Part shown: positions 6,544 through 15,199 of the stretch, in pieces
Position numbering within the stretch: the first letter of the stretch is position 1
How the letters are laid out: each line of letters opens with the position of its first letter
Source of the DNA: UBA7477 sp045602925
Lineage (GTDB): Bacteria; Bacillota; Clostridia; Oscillospirales; Ruminococcaceae
Assembly (NCBI GenBank): GCA_045602925.1
Contig: JAZSCN010000008.1
Coordinates: 62,001-126,000, forward strand
DNA length: 64,000 bases
Direction: 5' to 3'
Notes under the pieces: generated by a model
Told to the model about the DNA's origin: nothing
Databases searched by the model: none
The model's input: only the letters and a program-made list of their open reading frames with translations
Program-made: the position numbers and the translations under genes

Positions 6544-7800
6544 ATGAAAACACCATTTATTACAAAGGCTAAAGCTGAAGAAATTATCAGAGAATTTCCT
6601 ACACCATTTCACCTCTATGATGAGAAGGGAATAAGAGAAAACGCAAGAAGAGTAAAGGAAGCATTCTCTTGGAATAAAGGCTTTAAGGAGTATTTTGCTG
6701 TAAAGGCAACTCCAAATCCATATATCTTAAAAATCCTCCACGAGGAAGGCTGTGGAATCGACTGTTCAAGCTATACCGAATTATTAATGGGTAAGGCTTG
6801 CGGAATCGTTGGTGACGAGATTATGTTCTCCTCTAACGTTACTCCGGAGCAGGATTATCTTTTAGCTAGAGAGCTTGGCGCAAATATCAACCTCGATGAC
6901 TTTACTCATATCGAGTATCTTGATAAACTCTGTGGTATTCCTGAGGTAATAAGCTGTCGCTATAATCCGGGTGGAAAGTTTGAAATGCATAATCAGATTA
7001 TGGATAATCCCGGCGATGCTAAGTATGGTTTTACTAAAAATCAGCTTATCGAAGGCTTTAAGATTTTAAAGGAAAAGGGCGCTAAGGAATTTGGTATCCA
7101 TAGCTTCCTTGCTTCTAACACAGTAACCGATGATTATTACCCTGAGCTTGCAAGAATTCTTTTTGAACTTGCTGTTGAGGTGAATAAGGAAACCGGCTGT
7201 AAGATTAAGTTTATTAATCTCTCAGGTGGTGTAGGTGTTGCATACAAGCCTGACCAGAGGTCTAATGATATTATGAAGATAGGCGAGGGCGTTCGTAAGG
7301 CATATGAAGAAATCCTTACTCCGAACGGAATGGGCGATGTAGCTATCTATACCGAAATGGGTAGATTTATGCTTGCTCCATACGGACACCTTGTAACTAA
7401 GGTTCTCCACTTTAAGCATATCTATAAGGAGTATGTCGGCGTTGATGCATGTGCAGCAAATCTTATGCGTCCGGCAATGTACGGTTCATACCACCATATT
7501 ACAGTTCTTGGTAAGGAAAACGAGCCTTGCAATTGTGTTTATGACGTAACCGGCGGTCTTTGTGAGAACAATGACAAGTTTGCTATCGACAGAGAGCTTC
7601 CAAAGATTGATATCGGTGATATACTTGTTATTCACGATACCGGTGCTCACGGCTATGCTATGGGTTATAACTATAACGGAAAGCTCAGAAGTGCCGAGGT
7701 ACTTCTCAAGGAAGATGGAACAGCACAGCTTATAAGAAGAGCTGAAACCCCGGATGATTACTTTGCAACCTTTGATTTTTCAGGACTTTTCAATAAGTAA
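6544..7800 (+). CDS. lysA: Diaminopimelate decarboxylase
   Basis: PLP-dependent fold-type III decarboxylase that makes lysine from meso-diaminopimelate. The protein is 418 residues. FAVKATPNP holds the PLP lysine (about residue 54); HSFLAS, NLSGGVG and EMGRFM are the phosphate-side loops; CENNDKF replaces the textbook CESGD as the partner-active-site cysteine. The N-terminus (FPTPFHLYDEKGI) matches the family start, so the ATG is kept although its SD is distant. The stop overlaps the start of the HAD gene, so the two are coupled. Confidence 0.93.
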   Translation: MKTPFITKAKAEEIIREFPTPFHLYDEKGIRENARRVKEAFSWNKGFKEYFAVKATPNPYILKILHEEGCGIDCSSYTELLMGKACGIVGDEIMFSSNVTPEQDYLLARELGANINLDDFTHIEYLDKLCGIPEVISCRYNPGGKFEMHNQIMDNPGDAKYGFTKNQLIEGFKILKEKGAKEFGIHSFLASNTVTDDYYPELARILFELAVEVNKETGCKIKFINLSGGVGVAYKPDQRSNDIMKIGEGVRKAYEEILTPNGMGDVAIYTEMGRFMLAPYGHLVTKVLHFKHIYKEYVGVDACAANLMRPAMYGSYHHITVLGKENEPCNCVYDVTGGLCENNDKFAIDRELPKIDIGDILVIHDTGAHGYAMGYNYNGKLRSAEVLLKEDGTAQLIRRAETPDDYFATFDFSGLFNK

Positions 7801-8630
7801 TGAAAACACTTTACATTTCTGACCTTGACGGAACACTACTCAATAAAGAAGTAAAGCTCTCACGGTTTTCTAAGACCTATATTAATAAGCTGATTTCTAA
7901 AGGCGTTAATTTTACTATCGCTACTGCAAGGTCACCAATATCGGTTAGAGAAGTTTTTGCTGATGTCGATATTAAAATACCATGTATTTTAATGAATGGT
8001 GTTTTGTGCTATGACCTTAAAACACAAAAGTTTCTCAATATTAAAACTGTTATAGAATCTGCTTTCGATAGCGTGATGAAGTTTTCAAGGGAGCTTATGC
8101 TGACTCCATTTATTTATGTTGCACATAATAATGCCCTTACTACATATTATGAAGATATAACAGCTAAACCGATGCTTTCTTTTTATAACGAAAGAAAAGC
8201 TAAGTATGGCAAGTCATTTATAAAGGTTTATAGACTTGAATATATAGATAAAAGCGGTGTGATATACTTTACTTATCTCAATGAGTATTCAAAGCTAAAA
8301 CCTCTTTTCGATATGGTCTCTTCCATAGAAGACATTAGCTGTGCTTTCTACAAGGACATTTATGCCGATGACCTTTGGTATCTTGAGATATTCAGTAGCA
8401 GGGCAACTAAGTATAACGCTTCGCTTGAGCTTAAGAATGCATATAATTTTGATAAGCTTGTATGCTTTGGTGATAGCCTTAATGATGTGCCGTTGTTTAA
8501 AGCATCTGATGAACGTTATGCCGTTAAAAATGCGTGCAATGAGCTCAAAGAAATAGCCGATTACGTTATAGGTACTAATGAAGAAGACAGCGTTGTTAAA
8601 GAAATTTTAAAATTAGAAAATGAATATTGA
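7800..8630 (+). CDS. HAD-superfamily (Cof-type) phosphatase
   Basis: A 276-residue haloacid-dehalogenase hydrolase of the Cof/IIB class. Motif I is ISDLDGTLLNK (nucleophile Asp), motif II TIATARSPISV, and motif IV CFGDSLNDVPLF near the C-terminus, with a cap domain between. The ATG overlaps the lysA stop (TAATG), so it is translated from the same mRNA. Such enzymes dephosphorylate sugar phosphates or cofactors; a link to lysine synthesis is only positional. Confidence 0.9.
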   Translation: MKTLYISDLDGTLLNKEVKLSRFSKTYINKLISKGVNFTIATARSPISVREVFADVDIKIPCILMNGVLCYDLKTQKFLNIKTVIESAFDSVMKFSRELMLTPFIYVAHNNALTTYYEDITAKPMLSFYNERKAKYGKSFIKVYRLEYIDKSGVIYFTYLNEYSKLKPLFDMVSSIEDISCAFYKDIYADDLWYLEIFSSRATKYNASLELKNAYNFDKLVCFGDSLNDVPLFKASDERYAVKNACNELKEIADYVIGTNEEDSVVKEILKLENEY

Positions 8631-8655
8631 AATATTTTAAAAATAGTGGTATAAT
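8627..8655 (+). promoter_or_regulatory. Sigma-A promoter of the diguanylate cyclase gene
   Basis: TTGAAA, 17 bp, TATAAT. The -35 box overlaps the stop codon of the HAD gene. Confidence 0.75.
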
Positions 8656-8686
8656 GTTATAATAGCCTAAAAAAGGAGTTGATAAG

Positions 8687-10660
8687 ATGGCAGATAATGT
8701 ATTATTCGGTACAAAGATTAAGCTTATGGCATTTATATTTGTTGTTGCAATTTTGCCTCTTATCCTCTTTGGATTTGCTACAGGTAGCGTTGTTGACGAT
8801 TATGACGAAGAGCTTTCTCTTAAAAATTCTAGTAGCATTGCTTCTATAGCCAGCGAAGGTATGTCTTCGTATTTTAAACATATGCAGTCTGTTTCAAGCA
8901 CAATAGCTTCCGATTCACGCTTTGTCGGTTGTATTTATAAGTACGACGAACAAGCCAATGTAGACCTTATGCGACTTATTGATACAGAGACGTCGGTTGA
9001 AGCAATACTTTTACTTGATAAAGATGCAAATGTATCGCAAACTTCTGCATATAAGCCTGGATTTAGCGTTCCTGAATTTGATGTTACTAAGCTGGAAAAT
9101 GATATCAAGTATTCTAACGGAATTGCCAGCCTTAAAAGCCATACCGTAACCGATAAGCTTGTTGTTTCTTCATATGTTAAAAATGAATTTGGAGATAAAA
9201 TTGGTTATGTTACTGTTATCGCAGATATGTCAGTTCCTGCAGAGTATATGAAAAACGAGGTTCTTGGCGAATCTACTCGTCTTATGTTCTGTGATAATAG
9301 TGGTAATGTATTTGTGTCTGAAAAGGCAGGTTCTAAGCATTATTTAGATATCGGTGAATTTAAAGGAATCGAGTCTGCTTTTGAAAAAATCTTAGCGTCT
9401 AAATTAGATAGCCCATATTATTATGATAACGATTCAGGCGAAGAGATTCTTATGGCGAGCTCTATTTCAGGAACAGCTGATACTACCGGAATGACTTGGA
9501 GCGTTATTAGTATAACAAACAAAAGTATCCTTACATCTCAGTATAAGAGTCTCAGCAGTAGTCTTAATAGCAGTATATTTGCTATATGCCTTATTGACAT
9601 TGTCATAATCATTATCTTCGTTATCTGGTTTACAAGACCAATTTCAAATGTAATGAGAATTATGAGTGGTGGAGAAATCAATGTTTCTTCACAGCGTATT
9701 ATCGTTAATGGTAGTACAGAGCTTGATAATATAAACAGACAGATTAACTCGTTGCTTGATGCTTTATCTGAAAGTGAACAACGATATAGAACAGTCGTTG
9801 ACATGACTGACAATATCGTATTTGAATATTCAGTTAAGAAGGATAGCGTAAACTTTAGTAACAACTTTAATAGAAAGTTTAGCTTTAGAGCTAATTCATC
9901 AAAGTATGAAGATAGCTTCTTTGAGAAGGCTGTTGTATATAAGGAAGACATTGCATCGTATAGAAAGTTTATTGCAGCTATGCTCGATGGCCAAACTATT
10001 CAGGGCGAATTTAGATTTAAAACAATCTATAATGACTATGCGTGGTACCTTGTAAAATGTGCTTCTATTAGAGACAGCTACAACTCAATCATTAAAGTCG
10101 TAGGTGTAATGCTTAATATCGATAAGACTAAGGTTAGGGAACAGGTGCTTATGAATAAGGCATCACTTGACCCACTTACTCAGGCTTATAATAGAGAATC
10201 ATTTGAGCTTGCCCTCGTTAATGAATTCGAACTCTCAGCTATGAGAAATGGTAAGGACGCTGTATTGTTCATTGACCTTGATAACTTTAAGCAGTTTAAT
10301 GATGAATATAACCATACAGTTGGAGACGAAGTTTTAGTATTTACTGTTAACCTTATAAAACAGCTTGTCCAGAAGAATGGATTTGTTGGAAGATATGGTG
10401 GAGACGAATTCGTTGTATGCTTCAGAGAAACCGATAATATGGATGCGTCATCACTTGCCCAGAAGATTATTACAGGTATGAGCGATGGCTTCGTTTCTCC
10501 AAGTACAAAAGAGCATATCGTTATGTTCTGTAGTATAGGTGTTGCTTATCTAACCTCTGATGTATCTGAACCGTCTGAAATCATTGACCGTGCTGATAAT
10601 ATAATGTACACGGTTAAGAGAAGCGGTAAGTCAAATTACGCTGTTTATAAGCAGATGTAA
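8687..10660 (+). CDS. Membrane diguanylate cyclase with extracytoplasmic sensor
   Basis: Makes the second messenger c-di-GMP from two GTP. The protein is 657 residues. A membrane segment lies at about 10-31, a large outside domain (about 32-290, likely dCache) follows, and a second segment at about 293-315. A PAS-like domain comes next (about 360-480; starts QRYRTVVDMTDNIVFEY). The C-terminal GGDEF domain opens with DPLTQAYNRESF and keeps the intact signature RYGGDEF. No RxxD inhibitory site is visible just before it, so product inhibition may be absent. SD AAAGGAG. It lies 2.4 kb before the exopolysaccharide operon, a common c-di-GMP output, but no direct link is shown. Confidence 0.93.
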   Translation: MADNVLFGTKIKLMAFIFVVAILPLILFGFATGSVVDDYDEELSLKNSSSIASIASEGMSSYFKHMQSVSSTIASDSRFVGCIYKYDEQANVDLMRLIDTETSVEAILLLDKDANVSQTSAYKPGFSVPEFDVTKLENDIKYSNGIASLKSHTVTDKLVVSSYVKNEFGDKIGYVTVIADMSVPAEYMKNEVLGESTRLMFCDNSGNVFVSEKAGSKHYLDIGEFKGIESAFEKILASKLDSPYYYDNDSGEEILMASSISGTADTTGMTWSVISITNKSILTSQYKSLSSSLNSSIFAICLIDIVIIIIFVIWFTRPISNVMRIMSGGEINVSSQRIIVNGSTELDNINRQINSLLDALSESEQRYRTVVDMTDNIVFEYSVKKDSVNFSNNFNRKFSFRANSSKYEDSFFEKAVVYKEDIASYRKFIAAMLDGQTIQGEFRFKTIYNDYAWYLVKCASIRDSYNSIIKVVGVMLNIDKTKVREQVLMNKASLDPLTQAYNRESFELALVNEFELSAMRNGKDAVLFIDLDNFKQFNDEYNHTVGDEVLVFTVNLIKQLVQKNGFVGRYGGDEFVVCFRETDNMDASSLAQKIITGMSDGFVSPSTKEHIVMFCSIGVAYLTSDVSEPSEIIDRADNIMYTVKRSGKSNYAVYKQM

Positions 10661-10664
10661 TAAT

Positions 10665-10692
10665 AAAGACGTATGCGTTAACATACGTCTTT
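10665..10692. terminator. Bidirectional terminator
   Basis: Perfect 11-bp stem AAAGACGTATG/CATACGTCTTT between the convergent cyclase and phosphodiesterase genes. It overlaps the last codons of the phosphodiesterase. Confidence 0.85.
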
Positions 10693-11403
10693 TACATCGT
10701 TTAATTCAAATATTACCGAGTCGCTGAATTTTAGCGCCTCATCAATCAGCTCTTTGCTGTTTGCTGTCCAGCTATAAAGCTTTGTGCCGTGCTTGAAGGA
10801 GTCTTCAATTTGCTTGAAGGTTATGCTTCTTAGGTCGCAGGAAATAAAGTCAGGCTTTGCTATGTTTGACCATACTACCGAGAACGAGCATAGGTATTTG
10901 AGGATGTGTAACGGACTCTGGAAGGGCTTGAATTGTGATATGAGTGAACCACGAACGACATTTGTATCAAAAAGTCTAAACCATAGCATCGATAGTGGAT
11001 TAAATGCTTGAACGGCCCATTCTCCCTTGTAGCTTTTCATAAGTCTGGAAAGTCGCTTTTCTGTTTCAATAAGTGGACAGCCCTCTTTGATTTCTATAAG
11101 AAGAGGAACTCTACCGGCTACGAGCTTTAATACATCTGATAGAAGAGGAATGTGCTCTTCTGAGTTTCCTAAAGTAAAACATCTAAGCTGTTCATAAGTA
11201 AAATGCGATAGCTTTCCATCTACACCACACATGCGAGATAAGTCCTTGTCATGAAATACAACAAGCTTCTTATCTGCAGTAAGGCGAACATCAAGCTCTA
11301 TTGGTAAGTTTTTCTTTATTGCGTGTGCAAACGCTTTAAGGGAATTTTCAGGCACGCTACTATTGTGTAAGCCTCTATGTGCTATCAGTTGTCCAAAATC
11401 CAT
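10678..11403 (-). CDS. Glycerophosphodiester phosphodiesterase
   Basis: Hydrolyses glycerophosphodiesters to an alcohol and glycerol-3-phosphate. The protein is 241 residues in a TIM barrel. LIAHRGL carries the first catalytic His, PENSLKAF and IELDVRLTADKKLVVFHD carry the metal-binding Glu/Asp and second His, and LLIEIKEG the next Glu. There is no signal peptide, so the enzyme is cytosolic. The ATG at 11403 is preceded by AGGAGG; the frame opens six codons earlier without support. Confidence 0.93.
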   Translation of the reverse strand: MDFGQLIAHRGLHNSSVPENSLKAFAHAIKKNLPIELDVRLTADKKLVVFHDKDLSRMCGVDGKLSHFTYEQLRCFTLGNSEEHIPLLSDVLKLVAGRVPLLIEIKEGCPLIETEKRLSRLMKSYKGEWAVQAFNPLSMLWFRLFDTNVVRGSLISQFKPFQSPLHILKYLCSFSVVWSNIAKPDFISCDLRSITFKQIEDSFKHGTKLYSWTANSKELIDEALKFSDSVIFELNDVKDVC

Positions 11404-11559
11404 TTTGTTCCTCCTAAGCAATTTAATTTATTATATTATATTATAACTTCGTGTATTTTGCAATGCAATTACAATAAAAATTCTTTTCGCTTTCACATTA
11501 TTATCACAATCGTAAGTTATACTGTGCAAGGCGGATTAATTAAAGAAAGGATAATCAAA

Positions 11560-12780
11560 ATGATTAAGAAAATTATTGCATGTCTTCTTAGTATGACATG
11601 TGCACTTACAGTGCTTTCGTCTTGCGGGGGTGGGGATAGTAGTTCTTCTGCACCTACAACTTCAAACTCAAGTCAACAAAATTCCGGTGATAATTCAGAT
11701 GCTCAACTAGTAGGAAACGCAAAGGTTGAAACCAGCCTTACAATTGATGGCGAAAAAATTGATACTACCGACCTCAATATGCTTACAATTAACGGTGTTG
11801 ATATTTCATTTGACGAGTTTAGATATTACTGGCTCGGTGTAAAGTCTAACTTTGAAGCTGCAGGTATGGAGTATACTGCTGATGATCTTCGTGAAATGTG
11901 CGAATATTATCTTAAGGAAAGCTATGGTATTATTGCACTTGGTAAGGAAAATGATGTTCAGTATACAGAAACTGAGCAAGAACAATTCATTAATAACTAT
12001 CAGTCGGTTTTAATGCAGTTCCAAAATTCTGATGAGTATCAGAAGTTCCTTGAAGAAAGATTCCTGACAGATAGCTATGTGCAAACCTCTCTTTATAATG
12101 AGGTTTACAGCAATAAGATTTATACAGAGCTTTTCACTAAAGATGGTAAGTATTATGTTAGCGAGGATGATTTCCGCAAAGTAGCTGAAACAGATGAATA
12201 CGCTAGAGTAATTCATATCCTCGTTCCTTATTGTGCAAAGACAACTCTTACAGCTGAAGACCTTGAAGCTTGGGACGAGCTTACTACAACCCAAAAGATG
12301 AACAAGCTTGAAGCTGCATACGAAAAGCTTACTGATGAAGAAAAAGAAGCTGTAAAGGCTGAATCTAAGAAGCTTGCTGAAGAAGTGCTTGAAAAGGCTA
12401 AGAACGGTGAGGATTTCTACCAGCTTATTGCTGATTATAACCTCGACCCTGGTATGGCTCTTACAGATGAAAAGGATATTACAAGTATCGTGGGCTACTA
12501 CTTCACAAAGGACTATAGCTTCGTTCAAGAATTTCTTGATGGCTCCTTTGCTCTTAAGGTAGATGAAATTAGTGATATAGTTGAGTCTAAGTCTTATGGA
12601 TATCACATCATCAAGAGACTCCCAATCGACGAAAAGTATTTTGAGGAGAAGTTTGCAGACCTCCATAAAGAGTATAATAACGCCATTTTTAACAAGACAT
12701 ATAATGACTATCTTGCAAATAATATTAAGATAGAGTATGGTGAGTACTATGATAAGCTCACATTGGATAGTATTTCATAA
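11560..12780 (+). CDS. prsA: PrsA-like peptidyl-prolyl isomerase lipoprotein
   Basis: An extracytoplasmic folding factor anchored as a lipoprotein. The signal peptide ends in a lipobox (LSSC, lipidated Cys22), followed by a Ser/Asn-rich linker to about residue 50. A SurA-like N-domain (about 65-200) precedes a parvulin-type domain starting YARVIHILVPY. That domain carries an unusual charged helical insert of about 40 residues (LEAWDELTTTQKMNKLEAAY) before the usual AEEVLEKAKNGEDF. The end of the domain shows the expected ESKSYGYHIIKRL. The ATG at 11560 has AAAGAAAGG upstream and gives the signal peptide; the longer frame is rejected. Monocistronic, with a strong terminator. Confidence 0.9.
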   Translation: MIKKIIACLLSMTCALTVLSSCGGGDSSSSAPTTSNSSQQNSGDNSDAQLVGNAKVETSLTIDGEKIDTTDLNMLTINGVDISFDEFRYYWLGVKSNFEAAGMEYTADDLREMCEYYLKESYGIIALGKENDVQYTETEQEQFINNYQSVLMQFQNSDEYQKFLEERFLTDSYVQTSLYNEVYSNKIYTELFTKDGKYYVSEDDFRKVAETDEYARVIHILVPYCAKTTLTAEDLEAWDELTTTQKMNKLEAAYEKLTDEEKEAVKAESKKLAEEVLEKAKNGEDFYQLIADYNLDPGMALTDEKDITSIVGYYFTKDYSFVQEFLDGSFALKVDEISDIVESKSYGYHIIKRLPIDEKYFEEKFADLHKEYNNAIFNKTYNDYLANNIKIEYGEYYDKLTLDSIS

Positions 12781-12790
12781 ATTTATATAT

Positions 12791-12826
12791 ACAGTCTGGA
12801 ATTAAGTAATTCCAGACTGTTTTTTT
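12791..12826 (+). terminator. Intrinsic terminator of prsA
   Basis: A 14-bp perfect inverted repeat (ACAGTCTGGAATTA and complement) followed by seven T. Confidence 0.92.
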
Positions 12827-12909
12827 ACATATAAAAGCACAATATATAAATAAAAATTTGTTATTGTATTCGTTATATATACAAAATATAGTGTTTTTGA
12901 TAAATTCAA

Positions 12910-12938
12910 TTGACATTAGGTCAAAAAAATGTTATAAT
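12910..12938 (+). promoter_or_regulatory. Strong sigma-A promoter of the exopolysaccharide operon
   Basis: Consensus TTGACA, 17 bp, TATAAT. It lies about 160 bases before the first gene of the cluster, and I see no other comparable promoter within the following 23 kb. Confidence 0.8.
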
Positions 12939-12944
12939 ACAGAG

Positions 12945-13097
12945 TGGGAAATTGCGTAACAACGCTGTTTAACTGCTGTTTTTGTAGTGACTTTTTTGTA
13001 GTAAGTTTTATGCAAAGTTCCACTATGATGTAGCTTTACTTTATAAGTTACTTTAATCTCATCTTAAGTTATTGTTTGATTTTTAGGAGTTAAGATT
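12945..13097 (+). promoter_or_regulatory. Long untranslated leader of the exopolysaccharide operon
   Basis: About 150 bases lie between the promoter and the ATG at 13098. GTGGGAA near the 5' end can pair with TTCCAC about 85 bases later (one bulge), enclosing GCG-TAACAA-CGC and two copies of TTTTTGTAGT. No terminator is seen in it. Long leaders of polysaccharide operons often carry antitermination signals; that role here is inference. Confidence 0.45.
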
Positions 13098-15161
13098 ATG
13101 GATGAAAATCTGAAAATGACATCTAATAATATAGATACACCTCGTAAAAAGAAAAAGGTTTTCGAGCATTGGCATTTTATAACCTTGTTGCTGATTATAT
13201 ACGACTTAGCTGTTGGTGTTGGTTCGTATTTTCTTGCCCTTTGGTTACGCTTCGATTGTCGTTTTTCTTTGATACCTGATTATTATTTAAGTGCATTACT
13301 AAAGTTTACACCGATATATTTACTTGCTACAGTTTTGGTGTTTTGGTTCTTGCGTCTGTATCAAAGTATCTGGAGATTTGCAAGCTATGTTGAGCTAAAG
13401 CGTATTGCATTGGCTTCTGTTTTATTATGTATATTCCATACGGCTTTTATCACTATATTGTTCCAGCGAATGCCGATATCATATTATTTGTTCGGATTTG
13501 TATTTCAGTTTTTCTTTACGCTCGTTATTCGTTTTTCTTATCGATTTGTATTACTTGAACGTGGTAAGCGTGCAAAAGCAAATCAAAAATTAACAGCCAG
13601 CCGTGTAATGCTTATCGGTGCAGGTGCTGCCGGTCAATTGATTCTTCGTGATTTACATAATGCGAAAGAAGTTAATAATTGTGTCTGCTGTATCATTGAT
13701 GATAACCAGAATAAGTGGGGCAGATTTATAGATGGCGTGCCTATTGTAGGTGGCAGAGATGACATTCTTCTCAATGTAGAAAAGTATAATATCGAGAAAA
13801 TCTTTTTGGCTATACCTAGTGCTAGTGCTGCACAGCGAAGAGATATATTAGATATTTGTAAAGAAACAAAATGTCAGCTCAAGAGTCTTCCTGGCGTTTA
13901 CCAGCTTGTCTCAGATAACGTTACTATCGAGTCAATGAAGGATGTCGCAGTTGAAGATTTGCTCGGACGTGAACCTATACAGGTTAATATGGACGAGATT
14001 TATCAGTTCCTCGCCGATAAGGTTATTATGGTTACCGGTGGTGGAGGCTCAATCGGCAGCGAGCTTTGCAGACAAATTGCAAGCCACAATCCTAAGCAAC
14101 TTATTGTCTTTGATATTTATGAAAACAACGCGCACGAAATCGCCTTAGAACTTAAAGATAAGTACCCGGAGCTTAACCTTGAAGTTTTAATTGGTTCTGT
14201 TCGTGACAGTAAGCGTATTAATCAGGTGTTTGCTAAATATAAGCCTGACGTAGTTTATCATGCCGCAGCCCATAAGCATGTTCCTTTAATGGAAGATAGT
14301 CCGTGCGAATCAATAAAGAATAACGCTATTGGTACATATAAAACTGCTTATGCTGCTATGCTGAATGGATGCAAGCGCTTTGTACTTATTTCAACAGATA
14401 AGGCTGTTAATCCAACTAATATTATGGGTGCCTCTAAGAGACTTTGTGAAATGATTATTCAGTCCTTTGACAAGAAAATCAGAGATGGAAAAACCTCTGA
14501 CCTTTTACCTCTGTATGTTCATTCTGAAAGTGATGGCAGTATGCCTAAAATTATACCTTCTTTGGAAGAACCTAAAACAGAGTTTGTTGCAGTTCGTTTT
14601 GGTAATGTGCTTGGTAGCAACGGATCAGTGATACCTCGCTTCAAGGAACAGATTGCTAAGGGTGGTCCTGTTACAGTAACACATCCTGATATTATAAGAT
14701 ATTTTATGACAATTCCGGAAGCCGCTTCACTTGTTCTTCAAGCAGGAACATATGCTGACGGTGGCGAAATATTTGTATTGGATATGGGCTCACCTGTAAA
14801 GATTGACAGTCTTGCAAGAAACTTAATTCGTCTTTCCGGATTACAACCTGATGTTGATATAAAGATTTCTTACACAGGACTTCGCCCTGGCGAAAAGCTC
14901 TATGAAGAAAAGCTTATGTCCGAAGAGGGCATGAGAACAACACCTAATCAGCTAATTCATATTGGTAGTCCTATTCCGTTTGAAACTGATGTTTTTTTAA
15001 AACAGCTCAATGAACTTATGGCAGCGTCCTATGACGGAAAAGATGACGTAATTCGTAAGCTTGTATCTGATGTTGTTCCTACTTATCATCCGGCAGGAGA
15101 GCACGGCTCAGAGCATAAAGGCGAAGCGTATCAACAGCAAATGGAGTTAATTGTTCAGTAA
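13098..15161 (+). CDS. Membrane nucleotide-sugar 4,6-dehydratase (PglF/CapD type)
   Basis: Converts UDP-GlcNAc to the UDP-4-keto-6-deoxy sugar. The protein is 687 residues. Four membrane segments occupy about 25-150. A first Rossmann domain follows (VMLIGAGAAGQLILRDL, about 170-300). The catalytic SDR domain (about 308-600) has MVTGGGGSIGSELC, HAAAHKHVPLME and STDKAVNPTNIMGASKR, where Lys replaces the usual catalytic Tyr as in PglF/FlaA1 enzymes. First gene of the operon, followed by an aminotransferase and a phosphoglycosyl transferase, the order expected for a bacillosamine-type initiating sugar. Confidence 0.93.
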   Translation: MDENLKMTSNNIDTPRKKKKVFEHWHFITLLLIIYDLAVGVGSYFLALWLRFDCRFSLIPDYYLSALLKFTPIYLLATVLVFWFLRLYQSIWRFASYVELKRIALASVLLCIFHTAFITILFQRMPISYYLFGFVFQFFFTLVIRFSYRFVLLERGKRAKANQKLTASRVMLIGAGAAGQLILRDLHNAKEVNNCVCCIIDDNQNKWGRFIDGVPIVGGRDDILLNVEKYNIEKIFLAIPSASAAQRRDILDICKETKCQLKSLPGVYQLVSDNVTIESMKDVAVEDLLGREPIQVNMDEIYQFLADKVIMVTGGGGSIGSELCRQIASHNPKQLIVFDIYENNAHEIALELKDKYPELNLEVLIGSVRDSKRINQVFAKYKPDVVYHAAAHKHVPLMEDSPCESIKNNAIGTYKTAYAAMLNGCKRFVLISTDKAVNPTNIMGASKRLCEMIIQSFDKKIRDGKTSDLLPLYVHSESDGSMPKIIPSLEEPKTEFVAVRFGNVLGSNGSVIPRFKEQIAKGGPVTVTHPDIIRYFMTIPEAASLVLQAGTYADGGEIFVLDMGSPVKIDSLARNLIRLSGLQPDVDIKISYTGLRPGEKLYEEKLMSEEGMRTTPNQLIHIGSPIPFETDVFLKQLNELMAASYDGKDDVIRKLVSDVVPTYHPAGEHGSEHKGEAYQQQMELIVQ

Positions 15162-15199
15162 CTCTTATAATTAATCATTAAACAACGAGGTATTGATTT

